Below, piece after piece: positions 1-7,300 of a DNA stretch of 12,549 nucleotides; the stretch's first letter is position 1; each line of letters begins with the position of its first letter. The notes under the pieces were generated by a model. That model saw only the letters and a program-made list of their open reading frames with translations, ran no database searches and had not been told where the DNA came from. Source of the DNA: Bacillota bacterium (GTDB taxonomy: Bacteria > Bacillota > Clostridia > Tissierellales > Peptoniphilaceae); assembly GCA_023393715.1 (NCBI GenBank), contig JAEXCD010000118.1:1-12549 (forward strand), in the 5' to 3' direction. The translations under genes were made by a program, and so were the position numbers.

Positions 1-293
1 ACATTGCTGTCTATGATGTCATTTATCAGTGCGACATCATCGGCTCGAGTGACGCCAGCATTCAAAACGTCGTTCCGTCAGATTTAGGGCCGATCTTTAA
101 GAAGGCAAATATCCGGCGTGTTTTCTGCAACGGCGGGACCGCTTATCGCTTCTATAGAAAATATCAGGAGCAAAAGACGGGCGTTGAAGCTCTGCGCCTT
201 CCCTCGACAAGTCCGGCCAATGCAGGTTTCTCCATGGATGTTTTGTACAGTCAATGGAAGGGAATAAGAGCAGACATAGAAGTGAGAAATTAA
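1..293 (+). CDS. DNA-deoxyinosine (hypoxanthine-DNA) glycosylase, C-terminal part
   Basis: This is the 3' end of a gene whose start lies outside the window; the frame begins at base 3 and ends at TAA 291-293, giving 96 residues. The translation contains VVPSDLGPIF, the FCNGGTAYRFYRKY segment and, near the end, LPSTSPANAGF. These match the C-terminal half of the hypoxanthine-DNA glycosylases of uracil-DNA-glycosylase superfamily family 6, which excise deaminated adenine (hypoxanthine) from DNA to start base excision repair in the cytoplasm. The conserved SPAN block corresponds to the DNA-binding loop motif of the superfamily. The N-terminal catalytic motif is not visible, so activity cannot be judged. 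The stop lies 51 bp before the DUF1848 start, with no terminator between them, so co-transcription with the downstream genes is possible. The family call is from memory of the motifs, not from a search. Confidence 0.82.
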   Translation, partial: IAVYDVIYQCDIIGSSDASIQNVVPSDLGPIFKKANIRRVFCNGGTAYRFYRKYQEQKTGVEALRLPSTSPANAGFSMDVLYSQWKGIRADIEVRN

Positions 294-344
294 ATGTTCA
301 TTGCTATACGGCAGAGCCGGTGCTGAAAAAGGCGGTGAGACGAT

Positions 345-1274
345 ATGATTATCAATACCGGACAGAGAACGGATATTCCGGCTTTTTACGCCGAATGGTT
401 TGCGAATCGGCTGAAGGAAGGCTTTGTCTGTGTCCGCAATCCCTATAACCCGAATCAGGTCAGCCGCTATCGGTTGGATCCCGCTGTTGTCGATGTGATC
501 GGCTTCTGCACAAAAAATCCTGCGCCGATGTTTCCTTATATGGATTTGCTGAAGGAGTACGGGCAATATTGGTTCGTCACCATCACGCCTTACGGGCGGG
601 ATATTGAGCCGAACGTGCCAGACAAGCACCGTCTGCTGGACGATTTCAAAAGGTTGTCCGAAAGGGTCGGCGTTCATTCGGTCGTCTGGCGTTACGATCC
701 GATTTTTATTTCAGAGCGATATACCGCGGAGTATCATCTCCGGGCCTTTGGGCAAATGGCATCCGCATTGAACGGATACACGAAAACCGCAGTCATCAGC
801 TTTATCGACCTATATCCGAAGGTCAAGCGAAACTTTCCGGAGGCACGGGCGGTCACAAGGGAGCAGCGTATAACGCTGGGTAAGGCGTTCATTGAAATGG
901 CCGCCGTCTGGGGGATGACGGTCAAACCGTGTGCAGAAGGGGATGAGCTTGCGGCCTGCGGCGCCGATTGCAGCGGCTGTATGCGGATCAGCGATTACGA
1001 AAGGGCGATCGGGCAGCGCCTGAATGCGCCCAAAGGAAAGGGCGCGAGGGCGGAATGTGCCTGCTATCTCTCCTGCGATATCGGCGCTTACAACACCTGC
1101 AGGCATCTGTGCAGGTACTGCTACGCGAACGCAGAGCCATCAAAGGTGCTGGCGAAAAGCCGCCGGCACGATCCAAAATCTCCTTTTCTGATCGGCAATT
1201 ACACAGACGGGGATGTGATCCATGATGTGCCTCAGAGGTCATGGATCGACATGCAGACAAGCTTTATGATTTGA
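345..1274 (+). CDS. DUF1848 family protein with cysteine-rich, radical-SAM-like C-terminus
   Basis: The 309-residue product has the typical DUF1848 opening, with RTDIPAFYAEWF near residue 8, the NPYNPNQVSR stretch, and FCTKNPAPM near residue 54. Function in this family is unknown. Ten cysteines fall between residues 196 and 259: C196, C205, C209, C212, C238, C240, C244, C252, C256 and C259. The last three form C-x3-C-x2-C (CRHLCRYCYA), the spacing that binds the 4Fe-4S cluster in radical SAM enzymes, but here it sits near the C-terminus rather than the N-terminus. The remaining cysteines could hold another cluster or zinc. Start 345 is chosen because GGTGAG (334-339) lies 5 nt upstream and an in-frame TGA at 336-338 rules out anything earlier. 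The macrodomain gene begins 14 bp after the stop. The family is clear; a redox or radical role is inference. Confidence 0.88.
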   Translation: MIINTGQRTDIPAFYAEWFANRLKEGFVCVRNPYNPNQVSRYRLDPAVVDVIGFCTKNPAPMFPYMDLLKEYGQYWFVTITPYGRDIEPNVPDKHRLLDDFKRLSERVGVHSVVWRYDPIFISERYTAEYHLRAFGQMASALNGYTKTAVISFIDLYPKVKRNFPEARAVTREQRITLGKAFIEMAAVWGMTVKPCAEGDELAACGADCSGCMRISDYERAIGQRLNAPKGKGARAECACYLSCDIGAYNTCRHLCRYCYANAEPSKVLAKSRRHDPKSPFLIGNYTDGDVIHDVPQRSWIDMQTSFMI

Positions 1275-1288
1275 CAGAAGGTGAGACG

Positions 1289-2068
1289 ATGAATCAAACA
1301 GAAAAACGACGGTTTCTTATCCGTGCTCTTCTGGAGGAGCAGCCGAGATATCGAAATCCGGAAATTCCTTCCGATGAAGCAGGGCAAAGACAGCTGCTGC
1401 GGAGCCTGGTCAATATTCGCTTGCCCGGAGGCATCAGTGAGGAGTTTCTTAAGGTGCAGGACGAATATCTGCAGGAAGAAATACGGCAAAAGGGCGTCAC
1501 ACATCTTTCGGACTTGGTTCCCATCGAGCCGGGTATTTATCTCTGGCTTGGCGATATCACAACGCTCGCCTGCGACGTAATCGTCAATGCCGCAAACTCC
1601 GGCATGACGGGCTGCTACCAGCCCTGCCATAATTGCATCGACAATTGCATTCATACCTATGCCGGCATCCAGCTTCGAAATGCCTGCGCGGAGCTCATGG
1701 AGCAGCAGGGACATGAGGAACCGACGGGACAGGCCAAAATCACGCCTGCATACAATCTGCCCTGCAAGTATGTGCTCCACACCGTCGGCCCCATCGTGCA
1801 GGGACGCCTGACAGAACGCCACGAGGAACAGCTTGCTTCCTGTTATCGCTCCTGTTTGCAGCTGGCAGAGCGCAGCGGATGCAAAAGCATCGCCTTCTGC
1901 TGTATCTCCACCGGTGTTTTTGGTTTTCCTCAGAAGCGGGCGGCGGAGCTCGCCGTGCGGGCGGTACGGGATTATAAGGAAGAAACACACAGTGGTATTG
2001 AGGTGATTTTCAATGTTTTCAAAGAGGCCGATTACGGGATCTACCGGAACTTGCTCGGAGCGTATTGA
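1289..2068 (+). CDS. Zinc-type macrodomain protein, predicted protein-ADP-ribose hydrolase (SirTM-linked)
   Basis: This is a 259-residue macrodomain of the subgroup that carries zinc and is encoded beside class M sirtuins in Firmicutes. Members studied in Staphylococcus and Streptococcus remove ADP-ribose added by the partner SirTM. The ADP-ribose-binding NAANSGMTGCY block starts at N100 and runs into PCHNCIDNCIH (residues 112-122), whose Cys/His residues include the expected zinc ligands. The diphosphate-loop motif STGVFGFP is at residues 207-214. The roughly 70-residue N-terminal helical extension is usual for this subgroup. An ATG at 1241 extends the frame by 16 residues but overlaps DUF1848; 1289 is preferred because AAGGTG (1278-1283) lies 5 nt upstream. 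The end overlaps the sirtuin gene by 56 bp, which implies coupled expression. Confidence in the family is high; the exact substrate is unknown. Confidence 0.93.
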   Translation: MNQTEKRRFLIRALLEEQPRYRNPEIPSDEAGQRQLLRSLVNIRLPGGISEEFLKVQDEYLQEEIRQKGVTHLSDLVPIEPGIYLWLGDITTLACDVIVNAANSGMTGCYQPCHNCIDNCIHTYAGIQLRNACAELMEQQGHEEPTGQAKITPAYNLPCKYVLHTVGPIVQGRLTERHEEQLASCYRSCLQLAERSGCKSIAFCCISTGVFGFPQKRAAELAVRAVRDYKEETHSGIEVIFNVFKEADYGIYRNLLGAY

Positions 2069-2930
2069 ACGGCTGAAGCAGGCGTTTGCAGACGCGGAGG
2101 CCGTTGTCATCGGCGCGGGAGCCGGGCTTTCCGCCTCGGCAGGCTTCGTCTACAGCGGAGAACGGTTTGAAAGGTATTTCGCAGACTTTGCGGCAAAGTA
2201 TCGGTTTACGGACATGTATTCCGGCGGCTTTTATCCCTATGCCACACGGGGAGAATTTTGGGCGTATTGGAGTCGCTATATCTGGATCAACCGATATACG
2301 GCCGCGCCGAAGCCGGTCTATAGTGAGCTGTTTGATCTGGTCAGGAACAGGGACTACTTTGTGATTACCACGAACGTGGATCATTGCTTTCAAAAGGCGG
2401 GCTTCGATAAAAAGCGTCTGTTTTACACACAGGGCGACTATGGTCTGTTTCAGTGCAGCGAGCCATGCCACAGCAAGACCTATGAGAACGAAGACAGGAT
2501 CCGCGCCATGGTGCTTGCACAGGGCGGGAAGATCGGGGACGACAATGGGCTGATCGTGCCGGAGGGGGTCATGCTGAAAATGACCGTTCCCGCTGAGCTG
2601 TTGCCGGTCTGTCCGGTTTGCGGAAAGCCTATGACGACGAATCTTCGCGCCGATGATACGTTTGTCGAGGATGAAGGGTGGCGCCGGGCAGCGAAACGGT
2701 ATAGAAGCTTTCTCCGAACCCGGTACGGCAGGGTGCTGTTTCTGGAGCTCGGCGTAGGATATAATACACCGAGCATCATCAAATATCCCTTCTGGAGCAT
2801 GACGGCAGAGAATCCGAAATCCATCTATGCCTGTGTCAATTACGGGGAGACGGTTTGTCCGGAAAATATTTTGAATCGTTCTGTTTGTGTGGACGGAGAT
2901 ATCGGCGAGGTAATCAAAGCACTGAAATAA
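2013..2930 (+). CDS. Class M sirtuin (SirTM), predicted protein ADP-ribosyltransferase
   Basis: The 305-residue Sir2-family protein shows the NAD-binding GAGAGLSASAGF at residues 34-45 and TTNVDH at 119-124 (N121, D123). It has a four-cysteine zinc site at C148, C152, C200 and C203, and a LELGVGYNTPSIIKYPF block in the C-terminal Rossmann half. Where deacetylating sirtuins have a catalytic histidine, this protein has Q140 in YTQGDYG, the hallmark of class M sirtuins. Those transfer ADP-ribose from NAD to a protein; in the studied cases this is lipoylated GcvH-L. Start 2013 is supported by GAGGTG at 2000-2005, 7 nt upstream, which lies inside the macrodomain gene. No GcvH-L or lipoate ligase gene is in the window, so the acceptor here is unknown. 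No terminator follows the stop. Confidence 0.93.
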   Translation: MFSKRPITGSTGTCSERIERLKQAFADAEAVVIGAGAGLSASAGFVYSGERFERYFADFAAKYRFTDMYSGGFYPYATRGEFWAYWSRYIWINRYTAAPKPVYSELFDLVRNRDYFVITTNVDHCFQKAGFDKKRLFYTQGDYGLFQCSEPCHSKTYENEDRIRAMVLAQGGKIGDDNGLIVPEGVMLKMTVPAELLPVCPVCGKPMTTNLRADDTFVEDEGWRRAAKRYRSFLRTRYGRVLFLELGVGYNTPSIIKYPFWSMTAENPKSIYACVNYGETVCPENILNRSVCVDGDIGEVIKALK

Positions 2931-2968
2931 TGCAGGAATGCCGGATGGGATGAGGGAAAAACGGGGTA

Positions 2969-2998
2969 GTTACATTCAGGCCTACAAAAGCACATAAT
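2969..2998 (+). promoter_or_regulatory. Candidate sigma-A promoter for the nitrilase gene
   Basis: GTTACA (2969-2974, 4 of 6 to TTGACA), an 18-nt gap and CATAAT (2993-2998, 5 of 6 to TATAAT) lie about 95 nt before the nitrilase start, in the 162-bp gap after the sirtuin gene. This would allow nitrilase expression apart from the ADP-ribose operon. It is a consensus match only. Confidence 0.35.
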
Positions 2999-3021
2999 CC
3001 AAAACTGTGCAGCCGCATGGC

Positions 3022-3041
3022 GTTAAGCGGTACCGCCTGAC
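3022..3041. promoter_or_regulatory. Palindrome, possible operator before the nitrilase gene
   Basis: A perfect 10-bp palindrome GCGGTACCGC (3027-3036) is flanked by arms GTTA and TGAC that continue the symmetry with one G-T wobble and one mismatched pair. It sits between the candidate -10 box (2998) and the ribosome binding site (3081), where a repressor could block transcription. No regulator is encoded nearby. It could also be a short RNA hairpin in the leader. Confidence 0.3.
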
Positions 3042-3092
3042 AGCAAAATGGGAGAACGTGTATCTTGTAAAAAATTTATGAGGAGATTCGGA

Positions 3093-4013
3093 ATGAGAGA
3101 TATTGGAAAAAAATGCAGAGTGGCGATTGTACAGGCGGAGCCTGTTCTGTTTGACAAAGCGGCATCCCTGAAAAAGGCGCTGGCGTATATCGATGAGGCA
3201 GCCTCCGGCAACGCAGACCTGATCGTATTTCCGGAGCTGTTCATTCCCGGATATCCCATTGGACTGAATTTTGGATTCAGCGTGGGAAAGAGAACGGAAA
3301 ACGGGCGGGCGGACTGGAAAAAATACTATGATGCTTCAGTCGTTGTCGGCGGCGCTGAATTTGATCAGCTCGCAGAGGCGGCAAAAAAGACCGGGGCATA
3401 CATCAGCCTGGGGTTTTCGGAACGCGATCCGATCATCGGAACGCTGTATAACAGCAATGCGATTTTTGAACCGGACGGCTCTTATAAGGTGCACCGAAAG
3501 CTCAAGCCGACGGGAAGCGAGCGCGTTGTCTGGGGCGATGCGAACAAGGGATATTTTCCGATAACGGAAACGCCGTGGGGGCCGATGGGAAGTCTCATAT
3601 GCTGGGAGAGCTACATGCCGCTGGCGCGAATGGCGCTCTACGAAAAGGGCATTACGGTATACATTTCCCCAAATACCAATGACAACCCGGAGTGGCAGGC
3701 GACGATACAGCATATTGCTATCGAGGGAAAGTGTTACTTCCTCAATGCGGATATGATTGTCCGCAAATCCTCCTATCCGGAAGGACTGAGTGAACAGTCT
3801 GCTGTCGACGGCTTTCCCGAAATGGTATGCCGCGGCGGCAGCTGCATCGTGGATCCCTTTGGACATTATGTGACGCAGCCCGTGTGGGATCGGGAAACGA
3901 TCATCTACGCCGATCTCGATATGGCTCTTCCTGCTTCGTGTAAAATGGAGCACGATGCGGTCGGTCACTATGCACGGCCGGATGTGGTGGAATTGATCGT
4001 GAAAGGTGAATAG
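3093..4013 (+). CDS. Nitrilase (carbon-nitrogen hydrolase superfamily)
   Basis: The 306-residue cytoplasmic enzyme has the full nitrilase triad: E48 in FPELFIPGYP, K136 in HRKLKPTGSER, and the nucleophile C170 in LICWESYMP. The extra conserved glutamate E143 lies in the same ER stretch as the lysine motif. The sequences after the cysteine (ISPNTNDNPEW, then HIAIEGKCYFLNADM) resemble true nitrilases of branch 1, which hydrolyse nitriles to carboxylic acids and ammonia, more than amidases or ureidopropionases. The substrate cannot be read from the sequence. An upstream in-frame ATG at 3048 is possible, but AGGAGA at 3081-3086 lies 6 nt before 3093, so 3093 is used; the length then fits the family. 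The gene stands 162 bp after the sirtuin gene and ends 16 bp before a terminator. A functional link to ADP-ribosylation is not shown. Confidence 0.9.
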   Translation: MRDIGKKCRVAIVQAEPVLFDKAASLKKALAYIDEAASGNADLIVFPELFIPGYPIGLNFGFSVGKRTENGRADWKKYYDASVVVGGAEFDQLAEAAKKTGAYISLGFSERDPIIGTLYNSNAIFEPDGSYKVHRKLKPTGSERVVWGDANKGYFPITETPWGPMGSLICWESYMPLARMALYEKGITVYISPNTNDNPEWQATIQHIAIEGKCYFLNADMIVRKSSYPEGLSEQSAVDGFPEMVCRGGSCIVDPFGHYVTQPVWDRETIIYADLDMALPASCKMEHDAVGHYARPDVVELIVKGE

Positions 4014-4028
4014 ACTCGAATTGGGCAG

Positions 4029-4070
4029 GCCCCTTGAAGAAATCACGCTTTTCTCAAGGGGCTTTTTATT
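4029..4070 (+). terminator. Intrinsic terminator after the nitrilase gene
   Basis: GCCCCTTGA (4029-4037) pairs with TCAAGGGGC (4054-4062). The stem continues with four more pairs past a bulged A, and TTTTTATTTT follows directly. It closes the left-hand gene cluster 16 bp after the stop codon and separates it from the adhesin region. Confidence 0.9.
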
Positions 4071-4100
4071 TTGAGGAAAATGGGAAAAACGCAGAAGAAA

Positions 4101-4122
4101 GTTGTAAGTTAATGCTTACAAC
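4101..4122. promoter_or_regulatory. 22-bp inverted repeat, candidate operator
   Basis: GTTGTAAG (4101-4108) and CTTACAAC (4115-4122) form perfect 8-bp arms around a 6-bp AT-rich centre. The right arm overlaps the -35 box of the candidate promoter for the surface-protein genes, a usual place for a repressor site. The layout resembles two-fold-symmetric sites of dimeric regulators; arm spacing does not fit the Rex consensus. The regulator is unknown. Confidence 0.5.
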
Positions 4123-4143
4123 ACAGAGGTGAAGTTTTATAAA
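4115..4143 (+). promoter_or_regulatory. Candidate sigma-A promoter of the surface-protein genes
   Basis: CTTACA (4115-4120, 4 of 6 to consensus) is followed after exactly 17 nt by TATAAA (4138-4143, 5 of 6). Transcription would begin near 4150, leaving a leader of about 230 nt before the ATG at 4382. A second, weaker pair, TTGAGA (4146-4151) and TATGAT (4171-4176), has a 19-nt gap and could be an alternative start. Confidence 0.5.
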
Positions 4144-4194
4144 AATTGAGAAATATTTCTGGTAAAGGCGTATGATATCTGCTACACTACAGGT

Positions 4195-4351
4195 GAACGG
4201 TTCGCGAAAAAGAACGGATAAGTAATGAAATTTCGGGAATTTGTATTTATCGGATGAACGGGAGGGAGGCTCTGTCTCTCTTGTTCTAAATTTGTGCTAT
4301 TGGTAAAAATGCGGCCTTGCTGAGTCAGTGTGCATTTTTCCCGGTTTTTTA
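4195..4351 (+). other. Structured untranslated leader of the first surface-protein gene
   Basis: This gene-free stretch holds two predicted RNA hairpins. In the first, GATAAGTA (4217-4224) pairs with TATTTATC (4244-4251) with one G-U pair, and an inner AAATT/AATTT stem lies at 4228-4241. In the second, AAAAATGC (4305-4312) pairs with GCATTTTT (4332-4339) around a 19-nt loop, followed by six T at 4345-4350. GAACGG occurs three times, at 4195, 4212 and 4256. I do not recognise a known riboswitch class. The leader could control expression by attenuation or by access to the ribosome binding site, but that is inference from pairing alone. Confidence 0.35.
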
Positions 4352-4381
4352 TAAAGACTAAAAAAATAAGGAGCGAACATC

Positions 4382-7300
4382 ATGAAAAAGCGAAGCAAAA
4401 TATTGGCTTTTCTTCTGGCTGTGCTGATTGGGCTTACTCCGGTATTGCCCACATCCATTGCCCACGCTGCGGAGAAAGTGAATATTGATCTCACCCTTAA
4501 CCGGATGAACGACGCTGTCAAAGCGGGGCAGAGCGCGGTATTTGAGCTGGACTTAAAAGTATCGGGCGCAAATGAAGACATCGATGCAGAAATAGGAAAG
4601 AACAGCAGCCTGACCGTTCAGCTGCCGACAGCGGATGAGGAATACTATACGCTGGAAACACCGCGCGAAGAACTGAAAATCAATGATGTGGAGCCTGTAT
4701 ATGATGAAGATGCAGGCACATTAACGTACACGTTCCCTGAGATGCTGACGGGCTTTTCCGTTCGAAAGTATATTTCTCTCGTAACGACGAACGGCGTAAC
4801 ACCGAACGGCAAGGAGCTTGCCGTCCAGGCTAAATACGAGTATGCCGACAAGGCGTCGTTCGTGGAAGACAACGATTCGGTAAAGGTTACGGCCGGAGTC
4901 ATGCCGGCGATTCATAAGGAATTGGTTCAAATTCTTGACGACGAGGAGGCGAATGCGGCCAGACCGGGCTATGATGTACTCTACAGAATTGATGCCTCTG
5001 TAGCCGCCCCGAATGGGGATCATCCGGGATCCCTGTTCCTCGAGCCGGGCTCGGACATCGTAATTAAAGATACCCTGGACAACAGGCTGACGTACGTGTC
5101 CTCCGGAGCTTCGGTAAATTCGATGACTGCGGCCGGCGGAGGCCTGTCGTTGGCGGTAAACGGACAGGAACTGACCTGGAGCTTTAAGGCGGATGCGCTG
5201 GAGACACAAAGAGCTCAGGGTGTCAATGTTTTTGCGACCGAGTTTTATGTGAGGGTTCACGTTTCTGAAGAGATCAAGGAAGATACCCGTATAGATAATC
5301 AGGCGGGGATCAGCGCGACCGGCCTCGGCGAACAAAATGCTTCTCAGAATACCTCGAACGTAGTGACGGTTCCTGTTCTGCTGCCGAAGGGCGCAACGCT
5401 TGACGGATTACAGATTCCCGTAAGAGCTACATTTGGACCCGGTGCAACCAGCGGTCAGCAGAATCCGAATAAGGGTGTGGATGAAAATCAGGGCGTGTCC
5501 TTTGAAGATATTTACACAGGCGCCGTATCCGGCGGCGAGCATGTGGTAAAAGAAGGAACCTCGGATGAATATACCTGGAACGCAGGTTCGATCATGGCTG
5601 CGGGTTATCAGGAAATTGTAGCCCACTACACACCGAGTGCGAATCTGAATCTGAGAAGTATCCATATCTTCCTGCCGTTTGCCTATGTAAGCGGCGGCGG
5701 ATATAAGGAGCTGGGAAAGGTACCTGCCGTTACCGCAACCTTCATCCTGTCAGATGGCCGTATCAAGGGACACACCTTTGACTACAGTAACGTATCAAAG
5801 GCATTTGCGCCGGGACAGCCGTCGGGACTCGATTTAGCCTATGAAGCTCTGGGTCTGGCGAAAGAGGATAAGGTCGACTCCTTTACGATTACGTACAAAA
5901 ATGTAGATGGTTCGTTAGTGGATGGCGAATTTGCGATACAAGTCGGTTTGAGATATGACGTCATGCCGGGCACGCCTGTTGGCAGTAAATTGAGCCAGAA
6001 GGTAGAGTACGTAACGACCCTGGCAGATGGAACCGTCGTGCGGAGAGGCCCGCTGCAGAGCCCGAATCAGTACGAGGGAATTGCCGCAGAGCGATACGAC
6101 ACGCTGATCGGCATTCAGCAGGTACCGCCCACCGTAGAGCAAGTGGCTAACCTTATGAAGGTGAGCGGCAGTGAAGTAAAAGCAGGGGATAATCGCGTAC
6201 TCGTCGCTCTTTCGAACTACGGTTCTGCTTCTGCTCTTTATGAGTATCCGCATTCCATCGTAGTTCTTCCTTTGGGCGTGACCCTGAAGCCGAACCACGC
6301 GGATACGGATTCGTACTACATCAGAAGCCAACGCGCCTATACGTACAATGTAGTAATTCCTCCCGGAGAAATCAGTGTTTTTTCAGAGGACTACATGGGA
6401 ACGGGGCACCAGGCTGTTCTGATTAAGTGGAATCAGGAAACGCTCATGCCCAGAGAGCGTTTGGTTGCCGAGTTCGACGTTGCGATCGACAAGTATGCAC
6501 CGGACGAGCTGTCGCTGCAGTCCTTTGGCTTTGCTAAAACGCTGACGGACAAAATGCTGCAAAGAAAGCCAAGCAGCCCCATTATCGCTGAAGTGACGGA
6601 TTTGAATGGCGACGGAATTACGGGCAGAGATATCGCGACGAGCAACACGCGGTATGTTAAAAACACCGAACACGATTTGAAGATTCAAAAATTTGTTAAA
6701 GGCGGTCTGGACAAGGAGTTTTCTAAGTTTGGCTATACGACGCCCGGAGGCAGCATTGAATATAAGCTGATTATGACGAATACGACCGGCGAAAATATCT
6801 ATAAAATGGGCTTTCTGGATATCTTGCCGACCGTAGGAGATTATGAGGTCATAAAAAATGCCGACCGAAACAGCGCATTTACGCCGCTTCTGACGGGACC
6901 GATCGAATTGCCGGATTCCTGGACTTCTAAGGTAGATGTTTTCTATAGTACCGAGTCCAATCCGAAGAGAAGCGACGTGCTGTACAATAAAGTGCGTTAT
7001 TCGGACGGCGCGGAACACCATGAAGATCCCGCGGATGCCGTTGAGCCAACGTGGCTGACAGAATCCGAGGTAACCGATTGGTCCACAATCCGAAGCTTTA
7101 AAATTGAACTGCAAAAGGGCGACGTGTGGGTGAAAGGACAGGATCTGGTACTGCTGTTCAAGATGGCGGCTCCAGAGGATCGGGAGGCGGACTATGTCAT
7201 AAAAGACGCTTCGGCTGGCGCCCTGGAAGAGCTGTATCCGCGACTGACCTACGCCAAAAATGCCGCGTGGAACTCGTTTGCCATGACGACGAACGGTCTG

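Noticed and set aside
84..677. 197-residue minus-strand open frame at the left edge
   Set aside because: It runs opposite the clearly coding glycosylase end and the DUF1848 gene and shows no domain.
1241..1288. Upstream ATG for the macrodomain (16 extra residues)
   Set aside because: It overlaps the end of DUF1848, whereas the ATG at 1289 has a well-placed AAGGTG site.
1232..2110. 292-residue open frame on the minus strand opposite the macrodomain gene
   Set aside because: It mirrors the macrodomain and sirtuin codons, has no recognisable motif, and the + strand genes there have clear families and ribosome binding sites.
3048..3092. Upstream ATG for the nitrilase (15 extra residues)
   Set aside because: The AGGAGA at 3081-3086 is placed for the ATG at 3093, and the extension does not look like family sequence.
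4101..4122. Palindrome as a Rex (NADH-sensing) site
   Set aside because: Rex sites have TTGTGA-type arms with a 4-bp centre; here the arms are TTGTAAG with a 6-bp centre, so the match is not good enough.
4320..4328. CTGAGTCAG short palindrome in the leader
   Set aside because: It is nine bases with a one-base centre, too short to fold as RNA, and could arise by chance.
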